Below are positions 1 to 6,402 of a DNA stretch of 9,461 nucleotides, piece after piece. This stretch comes from Gammaproteobacteria bacterium. GTDB lineage: Bacteria > Pseudomonadota > Gammaproteobacteria > DAOWEP01. The translations under genes were made by a program, and so were the position numbers. The notes under the pieces were generated by a model, which saw nothing but the letters and a program-made list of their open reading frames with translations, ran no database searches and was not told the origin of the DNA. The stretch's first letter is position 1. Every line of letters starts with the position of its first letter. Where the stretch lies: the NCBI GenBank assembly GCA_030638455.1, contig DAOWEP010000189.1:1-9461 (forward strand). The letters are read 5' to 3'.

Positions 1-459
1 GGTTTTGCCCTGGATGCTGCCCCGATGTTCTGTAAAGGTCTGAATATCTGCCAATAGTTGGCAAGGGTGATACATATCTGTCAGCGCATTAATTACGGGC
101 ACGTTCGAATAATTTGAAAAAAGTTCAAGTTTCTCATGCTCAAATGTGCGTATCATGATCGCGTCAACCATACGGGACAGCACTCTAGCGCTATCCTCAA
201 TGGGTTCGCCACGTCCAAGCTGGGTGTCACGTGGCGACAGAAAAATCGCATGACCACCGAACTGGGCCATTGCAGTTTCAAAGGATACACGAGTACGTGT
301 GGAAGATTTTTCAAACACCATGCCCAATACACGATTTTTCAGGGGCTCATAAATCTCACGGTTTTGTTGCATTGCCTTGAGTTCGATCGCACGTTTGATC
401 AAGTTGTTCAAATCCTGCGAGGATATATCAAGTAATGTCAGAAAGTTCTTGTGTTTCAT
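1..459 (-). CDS. argF: Ornithine carbamoyltransferase, N-terminal part (cut by left edge)
   Basis: This gene encodes the cytoplasmic enzyme that joins carbamoyl phosphate and ornithine to make citrulline in arginine biosynthesis. The reverse strand reads 153 codons from ATG at 459 to the window edge without a stop. The carbamoyl-phosphate-binding motif STRTR is at about residues 53-57 and the HPCQ motif at about 131-134, both typical of the family. The family is usually a little over 300 residues, so about half is visible and the ornithine-binding C-terminal domain lies outside. The start is supported by an AAGAGA Shine-Dalgarno-like stretch ahead of the ATG and by the normal beginning MKHKNFLTL. 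It follows argD on the same strand after 64 bases with no terminator between them, so the two are probably cotranscribed. Anabolic OTCase is inferred from the argD context; a catabolic ArcB-type enzyme is much less likely. Confidence 0.95.
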   Translation of the reverse strand, partial: MKHKNFLTLLDISSQDLNNLIKRAIELKAMQQNREIYEPLKNRVLGMVFEKSSTRTRVSFETAMAQFGGHAIFLSPRDTQLGRGEPIEDSARVLSRMVDAIMIRTFEHEKLELFSNYSNVPVINALTDMYHPCQLLADIQTFTEHRGSIQGKT

Positions 460-523
460 GTTATGTCTCTTACAAATAGCAAATCAATTACTAGCAGTAG
501 CTGTAAAACAATCTTATCCTGAA

Positions 524-1699
524 TCACTGGGCAAGAAAATTTGTAATCAATTTACTGGTTATGCTGACGATTTGATTCGCCTCATCATCACTGGTTATCA
601 GGGGTGGTAACAGCCTGATTACACTGGCCGCTGTTACGTTTATTAATATTCCGGCTTCAAGCCCCTTGTTTACCAGTTCACCGCAAGGCCGATCGAGTTC
701 AATGCCGATCATCAGGCCTTTTCCACGGATTTCAGTTACCCCTTTTATGCCTTCTAATGAAGCATGGAAATCATTGAGCATTTTTGTGCCCAGAGTTGTT
801 GCTCGTTGTGCCAGCTCATCTGTTTCCATAATATTCGTGACTGTCAGGGCAGTATTACACGCCAGTGGGTTACCGCCATAGGTTGAACCATGTGTACCAG
901 GCTGTAATACTTCAGCGGCCTTGCCACTTGCAAGGCATGCACCAATCGGCATGCCATTACCAAGGCTTTTGGCAAGGGTCATTACATCAGGCCTGATATT
1001 GTTGTGCTGGAAGGCAAACCATTTTCCAGTACGGCACATACCGGTTTGAATCTCGTCCAGCATCATTAGCCAGTTGTTTTTATCACAAAGATCACGAATG
1101 CCATTTAGATATTGTTCATCAGGAATCTGGATGCCGCCTTCGCCTTGTATAGGCTCAACCATAATGGCAACAACATTTGGAGAATTGTTGGCGATTGTCT
1201 GCAAGGCCTCAAGGTCGTTAAATGGTGCCCGTAAAAATCCCTGAACCAGCGGTTCAAAACCGGCCTGTATTTTACGATTTCCTGTAGCACTAAGGGTTGC
1301 CATGGTGCGGCCATGAAAACTGTTTTCCATAACGATGGTCTCAGGCGTTTGTATGTTCTGTGTATGGCCAACCATTCTTGCAATCTTGATGGCGGCCTCA
1401 TTCGCTTCTGCACCTGAGTTGCCGAAAAAAACCTTTTCCATGCCACTGAGTGCGCACAGCTTGTCACCCAACTCTTGCTGGCGTTTAATGTTGTATAGAT
1501 TTGAGGTGTGTATCAGGGTCTCAGCCTGTTCACATATTGCGCGGCTTACTTGAGGATGCGCGTGTCCCAGGCCGCAGACGGCTATACCGCCGATGGCATC
1601 GAGATATTGTTTACCTTGAGTGTCCCATAACTGGGTGCCTTTGCCGCGTTCAAAGGTAACAGGTAAGCGAGTATATGTGGCCATTAGTGAATCAGACAT
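524..1699 (-). CDS. argD: Acetylornithine aminotransferase
   Basis: This is a PLP-dependent class III aminotransferase of 391 residues, the usual length. It converts N-acetylglutamate semialdehyde to N-acetylornithine with glutamate as amino donor; many ArgD proteins also act on succinyl-diaminopimelate in lysine synthesis. Visible motifs are the phosphate-binding NSGAEANE (94-101), SFHGRT (127-132), EPIQGEGG (182-189), LDEIQTG with the PLP-ring aspartate D215, and the Schiff-base lysine K244 in LAKSLGNGMP, followed by GSTYGGNPLA (271-280). The N-terminus MSDSLMATYTRLPV fits the family, with Met6 as a possible alternative start. No Shine-Dalgarno sequence is visible before the ATG; the leader is instead AT-rich and repetitive. 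argF lies 64 bases downstream. Related aminotransferases such as AstC or GabT are possible in principle, but the argF neighbour supports ArgD. Confidence 0.95.
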   Translation of the reverse strand: MSDSLMATYTRLPVTFERGKGTQLWDTQGKQYLDAIGGIAVCGLGHAHPQVSRAICEQAETLIHTSNLYNIKRQQELGDKLCALSGMEKVFFGNSGAEANEAAIKIARMVGHTQNIQTPETIVMENSFHGRTMATLSATGNRKIQAGFEPLVQGFLRAPFNDLEALQTIANNSPNVVAIMVEPIQGEGGIQIPDEQYLNGIRDLCDKNNWLMMLDEIQTGMCRTGKWFAFQHNNIRPDVMTLAKSLGNGMPIGACLASGKAAEVLQPGTHGSTYGGNPLACNTALTVTNIMETDELAQRATTLGTKMLNDFHASLEGIKGVTEIRGKGLMIGIELDRPCGELVNKGLEAGILINVTAASVIRLLPPLITSDDEANQIVSITSKLITNFLAQ

Positions 1700-1723
1700 T
1701 TTGTTAATCGTGTTAAGTCAAAA

Positions 1724-1773
1724 CTTGTTTGGTTAATAAACTGTTCTGTTAAAAACCTGCTTAGTTAAAAAAC
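1724..1773 (-). repeat. Three imperfect AT-rich tandem repeats in the argD leader
   Basis: Three units of 16-17 bases follow one another just upstream of argD. On the plus strand they are 1724-1740, 1741-1756 (CTGTTCTGTTAAAAAC) and 1757-1773 (CTGCTTAGTTAAAAAAC). The core GTTAA recurs at 1732, 1748 and 1764, exactly 16 bases apart, and again at 1703 and 1712. The block lies 25-74 bases before the argD ATG, which lacks a Shine-Dalgarno sequence. It could be a regulator-binding array or an A/U-rich translation enhancer; neither can be told from the sequence. I see no match to a canonical ArgR box. Confidence 0.5.
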
Positions 1774-1804
1774 AGGGCATGGAAATTAAAGTGTGCCGAA
1801 AAAC

Positions 1805-1836
1805 AAATGGCAGTCCCTTGGCGAGACTGCCATTTT
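1805..1836 (-). terminator. Hairpin with T-tract upstream of argD
   Basis: An 11-bp perfect stem is formed by 1805-1815 (AAATGGCAGTC) and 1825-1835 (GACTGCCATTT) with a 9-base loop. On the minus strand the stem is followed by TGTTTTTC, a reasonable intrinsic-terminator tail; on the plus strand the tail is poor. It lies about 106 bases before the argD ATG and is the second such hairpin downstream of the minus-strand membrane gene. It may be a backup terminator, an attenuator in the argD leader, or the 3' end of a small RNA. Confidence 0.6.
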
Positions 1837-1837
1837 C

Positions 1838-1850
1838 AATAACTGTTATT
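1838..1850. promoter_or_regulatory. 13-bp palindrome, possible operator
   Basis: AATAACTGTTATT is a perfect inverted repeat with a single central base. It lies between the two hairpins in the argD leader. Its size suits a dimeric repressor site, but no regulator can be named and chance occurrence in AT-rich DNA is possible. Confidence 0.2.
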
Positions 1851-1938
1851 TCCAGTAGATCAGTATGAGTTTATAAGCTAACTACATGACAGGCAAGATT
1901 TTTGTGGTGTTTTCAGGCGGAAATACCTGCTGGAGAAA

Positions 1939-1970
1939 AGATAAACCCGGCCAGTTGGCCGGGTTTATCT
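1939..1970 (-). terminator. Intrinsic terminator of the Urate_ox_N-type gene
   Basis: A perfect 14-bp inverted repeat (1939-1952 and 1957-1970) encloses the loop AGTT. The stem core is GC-rich (CCCGGCC/GGCCGGG). Read on the minus strand it is followed by a T-rich stretch (TTTTC). It starts 20 bases after the stop codon of the minus-strand gene ending at 1991, so it is the natural terminator of that gene and separates it from argD. Confidence 0.85.
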
Positions 1971-1990
1971 GAAAGGCCGATGCTGATCCG

Positions 1991-2587
1991 CTAAACGGCG
2001 AGACCATGACCGTAACCGGTCATGCAGAGCAGCATAGGGATAGATAACAGGGTGTTTGTGCGAGAGGCCATCAGGGCTACAACCTTGCCTTTGGCTATTT
2101 CTTCTGCACTAGCTTCTACAATACCGAGAATTTTCTTCTGATTGGGCCAGATCAGAACCCAAACGTTAAATAGCATAATAGTTCCCAGCCATGCACCAAT
2201 ACCGATGGTGACCATGCCATCACTCAGCATAAATGCCTTTAATGTCCCTCCACCAGCGAGATTTTCAAGCGCGCCAACACCTGACAGCCAGGTAACCAGT
2301 GCACCCCAGCGAAACCACAATAATGCTTTTGGGGCTATGTATTTGTTGATAGCTGCTGGGCCAGGGCCACCGTTACTGGCTTCAGCCAGCGCCTGCCCTA
2401 CACCAGGAACCTGCACAAAATTAAAATAATAAAGCAGTCCGATCCAGACTACGCCGGCCAACACATGTATCCATACTTCCATATTCAATGCGTTGATATT
2501 GGATGGCTCCAGTACCGCGACCAGTATTACGATAGCAAGTACAAAACCTGCAATTATAGTTCCAGAGACTGATTTTAATGGATTCAT
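1991..2587 (-). CDS. Urate_ox_N (PuuD-like) membrane protein lacking a cytochrome c domain
   Basis: This is a 198-residue, very hydrophobic protein with about four to five membrane segments (roughly 10-26, 36-56, 88-108, 122-147 and 173-191). The segments WIHVLAGVVWIGLLYY (39-54), WFRWGALVTW (91-100), IGAWLGTIM and VLIWPNQKKILG are typical of the membrane domain of the cytochrome-c-coupled urate hydroxylase PuuD (Pfam Urate_ox_N, formerly DUF989). Full PuuD proteins are about twice as long and end in a cytochrome c domain with CxxCH; none is present here, and no purine-degradation gene is in view. H41 and H194 are candidate haem ligands by analogy. The start is supported by GAGGGA about 8 bases before the ATG. 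A promoter lies at 2672-2699 and a strong terminator follows the gene, so it is probably monocistronic. Family membership is fairly sure; urate oxidation is doubtful. Confidence 0.8.
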   Translation of the reverse strand: MNPLKSVSGTIIAGFVLAIVILVAVLEPSNINALNMEVWIHVLAGVVWIGLLYYFNFVQVPGVGQALAEASNGGPGPAAINKYIAPKALLWFRWGALVTWLSGVGALENLAGGGTLKAFMLSDGMVTIGIGAWLGTIMLFNVWVLIWPNQKKILGIVEASAEEIAKGKVVALMASRTNTLLSIPMLLCMTGYGHGLAV

Positions 2588-2933
2588 TGAATTTCCCTCT
2601 ACATCTAACTTGTTGATTATATTAAATAATTAATAACATACTGATTTTGTCGGCCATATCTTAGGAAGCAAATTATACGGCCATTGGTGGATATTGCAAT
2701 AAGACTGTGTCCAGATCCAGCTGATACCCCAAGTTTAAGCCCGATAGACTTTCCATACAAAAGAAGTGTGAATTTTCTGAATAATGAATAGTTGCCGGGC
2801 AAGGTAAGCCCTGGTATTGCAGGCAGGAGATAAGCTTACAATAGAAACTCCGGCTAGGAGGGGGCTTTGGCAAGCCTGTCTGAGCGAAACTATTTTGTTA
2901 TTATGATTTATCACTATGTATCGGGGTACGAGA
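2588..2933. other. Divergent intergenic region, no gene seen
   Basis: This 346-base stretch separates the minus-strand membrane gene from the plus-strand BON gene. It holds the minus promoter at 2672-2699. Closer to the BON gene it has three short hairpins in a row: CCGGGC with GCCC-T-GG (2795-2814, one bulge), CTCC/GGAG (2848-2860) and GGCTT/AAGCC with loop TGGC (2863-2876). Open frames exist on the minus strand, but none has a ribosome-binding site or recognisable protein. I could not match the hairpin block to any riboswitch class I know. Confidence 0.5.
2672..2699 (-). promoter_or_regulatory. Sigma70-like promoter for the Urate_ox_N-type gene
   Basis: On the minus strand TTGCAA (2699-2694, four of six consensus bases) is separated by 16 bases from a perfect TATAAT (2677-2672). 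Transcription would start near 2665, giving a leader of about 78 bases. A second TATAAT lies nearer the gene (2621-2616) but has no recognisable -35 box at the proper distance. Confidence 0.55.
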
Positions 2934-3269
2934 ATGAAGAAATATATAGGTAACCAGCTTTTTCTGGCTATTGTGTTATTGGGTGCAGGTTGTGCATCAC
3001 TTGTGGTCGGTACGGGTGGCAACAGTAGCAGTAATGATTCCAGGACTTCTGAGCAGAGTAGAAGTGATGCCAGTATCACGAATAAAATTAACCGCGCATT
3101 TGTAAAAGATAAAAATATCCCGGCGGTTGATATTCGGGTTTCTACTTATGGTGGTGTGGTAACGTTAAAAGGGAGTGTTTCCAGTAGGAAAATCGAATCG
3201 CGGGCAATCTCTGTTGCTAGCAGTATTGCAGGCGTAAAAAAAGTAAAGTCATCGCTTTACGTCAGATGA
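2934..3269 (+). CDS. BON-domain lipoprotein (OsmY-like)
   Basis: This is a small exported protein of 111 residues. Residues 1-20 form a signal peptide (MKK, hydrophobic core, then GAGC) ending in a probable lipidated cysteine C20. The -3 position is Gly rather than the usual Leu, so the lipobox is weak. Residue +2 is Ala, which in gammaproteobacteria points to the outer membrane. A Ser/Asn-rich linker (about 30-45) leads to one BON domain (about 46-111) with the hallmark YGGVVTLKG (72-80) and a C-terminal VKKVKSSLYV strand. BON domains are thought to bind phospholipids or envelope structures, as in OsmY, DolP and Kbp. The ATG at 2934 is preferred over an in-frame ATG at 2916: it has GGGG 7 bases upstream and gives a clean signal peptide. 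The amidotransferase gene follows after 30 bases, so the pair is probably an operon. Confidence 0.85.
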   Translation: MKKYIGNQLFLAIVLLGAGCASLVVGTGGNSSSNDSRTSEQSRSDASITNKINRAFVKDKNIPAVDIRVSTYGGVVTLKGSVSSRKIESRAISVASSIAGVKKVKSSLYVR

Positions 3270-3299
3270 TTAATTCTTTTTAGAACTGGACGCAGGATA

Positions 3300-5084
3300 A
3301 TGTGTGGAATTTGTGGAGAACTTCGCTTTGATCTAACCGCTCCTGATTTGTCAGATATCAGGCGGATGATGGAACAACTGGCGCCACGGGGGCCAGACCA
3401 TGAAGGTAATTATTCTGACGGGCCTTTGGTATTCGGCCATCGCAGGCTGGCAATTATAGACCTTTCCGAACGTTCCAATCAGCCGCTGGTAGATACAGAG
3501 CTTGGTCTGGTGCTGGTGTTCAATGGCACCATCTATAACTATCCGGGGTTACGCAAACAGCTGCAGGATAAAGGGTATACTTTCTTTTCCGATGGTGATA
3601 GCGAGGTTATCTTAAAGGCCTATGCAGAATGGGGTGCGGCGTGCGTAGAGCGTTTGCATGGAATGTTTGCCTTTTCCATTTGGGATATTCATGCACAGCG
3701 TTTGTTTCTGGCCCGCGACCGTTTTGGAATCAAGCCGCTATATTACAGTCTTACCGGGCAACGCTTATTGTTTGCATCCAATACCCAGGCATTGCTTGCA
3801 GCAGGTGGAATAGATACCTCTATTGATAAAGTTGCCTTACATAATCAGTTCACCTTGCACGCGGTTGTGCCTGCACCCAGGACTATTCTAAACGGGGTGC
3901 GAAAACTTGCTCCGGGTACATGTATGGAGATTGATGCGAAGGGGGAGCGAAAAGGCCAGTTGCAACACAAAACGTACTGGCAATTGCAGGCATGTCGGCC
4001 AAAAAAAACATTAAGTGAATTCGAATGGATAGAGGCTATTCATGACAGTTTGCGAACAGCAGTAGAGAGACGCAAAACTATTGCGGATGTATCGGTGGGT
4101 GTGTTGTTGTCGGGTGGTCTGGATTCCAGCTTGCTGGTTGCATTGCTGGCCGAGGCAGGTGTTGAGGATCTACTGACATTTTCTGTAGGGTTTGAAGACA
4201 GTCCTGAAGAAGCGGGTAATGAATTTTATTATTCTGACCAGGTTGCCAGGCATTACGGTACCCGACATCACAAATTCCATATCCCGAATTCAGAAGTGTT
4301 ACCGAGGTTGCCGGATGCAGTTCGTGCCATGGCAGAACCAATGGTTGGGCAGGATGCAGTCGCGTTTTATCTTTTGGCCGAGCAGGTCTCTCAACACGTA
4401 AAGGTGGTGCAGAGTGGGCAGGGGGCAGATGAAGTGTTCGGTGGGTATTTCTGGTATCCACGAATGCAGGCAGAGACGGGTAGCCCACTGGAGAGGTTCA
4501 GAAAACATTATTTTGATCGTGACCATGATGAGTTCCTGGAAATGATTCACCCGGACTATCATGGTGATGACTATACGGCAGAGCTGGTTGATTCATTGCT
4601 GGGCTTGCCCGGTGCTGATGAATTTCTTGATCAGGTACTACGCATGGATACCACTACATTAATAGTCGATGACCCGGTTAAAAGGGTAGATAACATGACC
4701 ATGGCCTGGGGTCTTGAGGCGAGAGTACCTTTTCTGGATCACGAACTGGTGGAGCTTGCCGCGCAAATGCCTCCAGAGTTAAAGCTAAAAAGCCAGGGCA
4801 AGCATCCACTCAAGTCCATCGCCCGCGGATTATTGCCAGATGAGGTGATCGACCGTCCCAAGGGTTATTTTCCGATGCCTGCATTAAAGTATGTGCGCGG
4901 TGAATTTCTTGAATTTATGCAGGATGTTTTGAATTCAGATAAATGTCGGACACGGGGGCTTTATCAGCGAGCCTATATCGATAAGCTTCTTCAGGCGCCG
5001 GAGCAATACCTGACTCGAATTCAGGGTAGTAAGTTATGGCACATGGCCTTGCTTGAATATTGGCTGCAACTCAATGTAGATTAA
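3300..5084 (+). CDS. asnO: Asparagine synthetase-family amidotransferase, probably N-acetylglutaminylglutamine amidotransferase
   Basis: This 594-residue protein has an N-terminal class II glutaminase domain and a C-terminal ATP-pyrophosphatase domain. The nucleophile is Cys2 in MCGICGE, so the start is fixed. Other glutaminase landmarks are APRGPDHEG (28-36), GHRRLAIIDLS (46-56), FNGTIYNY (74-81) and ARDRFGIKPLYY (138-149). The synthetase domain has the PP-loop SGGLDSS (271-277), GQGADEVFGGY (373-383) and KRVDNMTMAWGLEARVPFLDHELV (461-484, shown as a motif span only by its key residues R462, D464, N465 and E473). Length and details such as IDRPKGYFPMPALKY match, as I recall it, the subgroup that amidates N-acetylglutaminylglutamine to the osmoprotectant NAGGN. 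Its usual companions, an acetyltransferase/ATP-grasp protein (ngg) and an M42-like peptidase, are not in the window. Ordinary AsnB is the alternative. AGGA lies just before the ATG. It is probably cotranscribed with the BON lipoprotein gene. Confidence 0.8.
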   Translation: MCGICGELRFDLTAPDLSDIRRMMEQLAPRGPDHEGNYSDGPLVFGHRRLAIIDLSERSNQPLVDTELGLVLVFNGTIYNYPGLRKQLQDKGYTFFSDGDSEVILKAYAEWGAACVERLHGMFAFSIWDIHAQRLFLARDRFGIKPLYYSLTGQRLLFASNTQALLAAGGIDTSIDKVALHNQFTLHAVVPAPRTILNGVRKLAPGTCMEIDAKGERKGQLQHKTYWQLQACRPKKTLSEFEWIEAIHDSLRTAVERRKTIADVSVGVLLSGGLDSSLLVALLAEAGVEDLLTFSVGFEDSPEEAGNEFYYSDQVARHYGTRHHKFHIPNSEVLPRLPDAVRAMAEPMVGQDAVAFYLLAEQVSQHVKVVQSGQGADEVFGGYFWYPRMQAETGSPLERFRKHYFDRDHDEFLEMIHPDYHGDDYTAELVDSLLGLPGADEFLDQVLRMDTTTLIVDDPVKRVDNMTMAWGLEARVPFLDHELVELAAQMPPELKLKSQGKHPLKSIARGLLPDEVIDRPKGYFPMPALKYVRGEFLEFMQDVLNSDKCRTRGLYQRAYIDKLLQAPEQYLTRIQGSKLWHMALLEYWLQLNVD

Positions 5085-5372
5085 ACTTTTCTGTATTAAA
5101 ATAGGGTTATAAATAAGTAGCTTACGCAGACTTGAAAACGGTTTTATTGCCCATATATATCCAGTTACGTGGTTGAAAGCCCTTATGAACGCTCACTTTA
5201 ATCAGTATGGGTTACTAAGTAGAATCTACGATGAGCGACGATAGTGTGGGCTAGTTGAATATACAAGCAAGGACATCTATTAAAGAACAGAATGATGTCT
5301 GGTGATAAATAAATGGTCGGTTAAATATTATGTCTGACCAGTTTGTGAAAACGGTTAAAATTGAGGAATAAT
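5085..5372. other. Intergenic region between the amidotransferase gene and grxD, possibly structured
   Basis: No gene is seen in these 288 bases. There is no convincing terminator after the amidotransferase gene. Nested complementary segments occur: AGCCC (5178-5182) with GGGCT (5248-5252) and CGCTCA (5190-5195) with TGAGCG (5232-5237); inside lies the 11-bp palindrome GTAGAATCTAC (5219-5229). An 11-base direct repeat, TGAAAACGGTT, occurs at 5133-5143 and again at 5346-5356, just before grxD. TGGTC (5312-5316) and GACCA (5336-5340) could also pair. No promoter with two good boxes was found. Confidence 0.35.
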
Positions 5373-5705
5373 ATGAGCGCTCTTGAAAGAATCAAAAAGC
5401 AGGTGGAAGAAAACCCCATTATTTTATACATGAAGGGTACGCCGCAGTTACCACAGTGTGGTTTTTCCAGTCGCACAGCGCAGGCACTACAGTCTTGTGG
5501 CGTAGAGTTTGCCTTTGTAAATGTATTGGCAGACCCGGAAATTTTTGGAGATCTTCCGCAATTTGCGAACTGGCCTACCTTTCCTCAATTGTACATTAAT
5601 GGGGAACTGATTGGTGGTTGTGATATTACCCTGGAGCTTCACGAAAGAGGTGAATTACAGAAAATGACGCAGGAGGCGGTCAGTGCAAAAAGCGTTGATG
5701 CCTAA
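5373..5705 (+). CDS. grxD: Monothiol CGFS glutaredoxin
   Basis: This is a 110-residue cytoplasmic protein of the Grx4 type. It binds a bridged [2Fe-2S] cluster as a homodimer or with BolA and passes clusters to target proteins. The active-site CGFS is at 29-32 inside MKGTPQLPQCGFS. The glutathione-contacting WPTFPQLYINGELIGGCDI block spans 67-85. Length and motifs are normal for a single-domain enzyme. The ATG at 5373 is chosen because GAGG sits 6 bases upstream; an in-frame TTG at 5361 overlaps that ribosome-binding site and would add four residues not found in the family. It stands alone on the plus strand, followed by a strong bidirectional terminator. No bolA or iron-sulfur gene is adjacent. 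Confidence 0.95.
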   Translation: MSALERIKKQVEENPIILYMKGTPQLPQCGFSSRTAQALQSCGVEFAFVNVLADPEIFGDLPQFANWPTFPQLYINGELIGGCDITLELHERGELQKMTQEAVSAKSVDA

Positions 5706-5738
5706 AGTTATTAAGGAAAGCCAGTAAAGAAAGTTTGT

Positions 5739-5767
5739 AAAAAAGCCCCTCATGTAGGGGTTTTTTT
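5739..5767. terminator. Bidirectional intrinsic terminator between grxD and the cytochrome b561 gene
   Basis: The stem CCCCT (5746-5750) and AGGGG (5756-5760) with loop CATGT is flanked by AAAAAA (5739-5744) and TTTTTTT (5761-5767). It therefore ends with a T-tract on both strands. It lies 33 bases after the grxD stop and 10 bases after the end of the convergent minus-strand gene, and serves both. Confidence 0.85.
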
Positions 5768-5777
5768 ACATCAATTG

Positions 5778-6338
5778 CTAAGGTCGTTTACGGCCGGTAA
5801 ACATCGAACGTATCAGGTTTTCTTTATGTAGCAAGCTTCCATAGAGTACACCAGCAATATGTATCAGTATCAATAGCAGTGTGAAGTTAGCCAGAAGTTC
5901 GTGTAGTTCCTCAATGACTTCCTCCCAGAAATGACTGATTCCGTACAATGAATCAGCAAGTGGGCCTGCATTTTCCTCCGTAGCATATACGGCAACTCCT
6001 GAGATACCGGTTAATATCAGAAAGAGAAGTAACAATATAATCATGGCTCCGCCCGCAGGGTTATGACCGATATAGCGTTTTGCGTGCAGGCTGGCAAGGT
6101 CTTTCAGGTAAGAGATGATGGCTGTAGGTGAATATAAAAAATCACTAAAGCGGGCATAGCGTGTACCAATCAACCCCCATGCTGTACGTATTAATACAAT
6201 TATCAGCACGGCATAACCTGAATACACATGCAGTGTCATCAGGCTGTCTTCAGTAAGATAGGCAATAGAAAAAGTAACTACCAGTGTCCAGTGTAGTGTT
6301 CGGACAAGTACATCCCAAACGTGTATTTCATTATTCAT
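5778..6338 (-). CDS. Cytochrome b561-family membrane protein
   Basis: This is a 186-residue, four-helix b-type cytochrome of the prokaryotic cytochrome b561 / Ni-Fe hydrogenase cytochrome b family. Such proteins carry electrons between the quinone pool and a periplasmic or cytoplasmic partner. The opening IHVWDVLVRTLHW (5-17) is the family signature. Likely haem ligands are H16 (helix 1), H37 (helix 2), H146 and H160 (near and in helix 4); IGHNPAGG (90-97) is a typical loop before helix 3. Membrane segments are at about 11-28, 36-58, 97-118 and 147-169. No Shine-Dalgarno sequence precedes the ATG; a 5-bp hairpin (6347-6361) occupies that place. The start is still favoured because the family begins this way. 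It follows the GGDEF gene after 64 bases on the same strand. No cytochrome c partner is in view, so the substrate is unknown. Confidence 0.88.
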   Translation of the reverse strand: MNNEIHVWDVLVRTLHWTLVVTFSIAYLTEDSLMTLHVYSGYAVLIIVLIRTAWGLIGTRYARFSDFLYSPTAIISYLKDLASLHAKRYIGHNPAGGAMIILLLLFLILTGISGVAVYATEENAGPLADSLYGISHFWEEVIEELHELLANFTLLLILIHIAGVLYGSLLHKENLIRSMFTGRKRP

Positions 6339-6346
6339 TTGGAGGG

Positions 6347-6361
6347 CAGGCTAAAGGCCTG
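6347..6361 (-). promoter_or_regulatory. Hairpin at the expected ribosome-binding position of the b561 gene
   Basis: CAGGC (6347-6351) and GCCTG (6357-6361) form a 5-bp stem with loop TAAAG. On the minus strand its base is 8 bases before the ATG at 6338, where a Shine-Dalgarno sequence would normally be. It lacks a T-tract, so it is not a terminator. It may affect translation of the cytochrome, but it is short and could be chance. Confidence 0.3.
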
Positions 6362-6402
6362 TTGGTGTATTGTATTAGTATGGTGTGGAATGGGTTTATG
6401 GT

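Noticed and set aside
1105..1467. 120-codon frame on the same strand within argD
   Set aside because: It is an alternative frame of a complete, well-conserved argD gene.
1700..1990. ArgR operator in front of argD
   Set aside because: I found no pair of 18-bp ARG-box-like sequences; the AT-rich repeats have a different core and spacing.
2916..2933. Earlier ATG for the BON lipoprotein
   Set aside because: It has no ribosome-binding site and would place YRGTR ahead of a normal MKK signal-peptide start.
2640..2933. Riboswitch (c-di-GMP, TPP, cobalamin or guanidine) upstream of the BON gene
   Set aside because: None of the conserved cores I know for these classes is present.
2617..3079. Minus-strand open frames of 61-114 codons opposite the intergenic region and the BON gene start
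   Set aside because: They overlap each other, lack ribosome-binding sites, have no recognisable domains and cross promoter and hairpin sequences.
4078..4562. Antisense open frames inside the amidotransferase gene
   Set aside because: They lie opposite a well-conserved enzyme domain and their translations are His/Pro-rich, low-complexity shadows.
5361..5705. Glutaredoxin starting at TTG 5361
   Set aside because: The TTG overlaps the ribosome-binding site of the ATG at 5373, and the added residues are not typical of the family.
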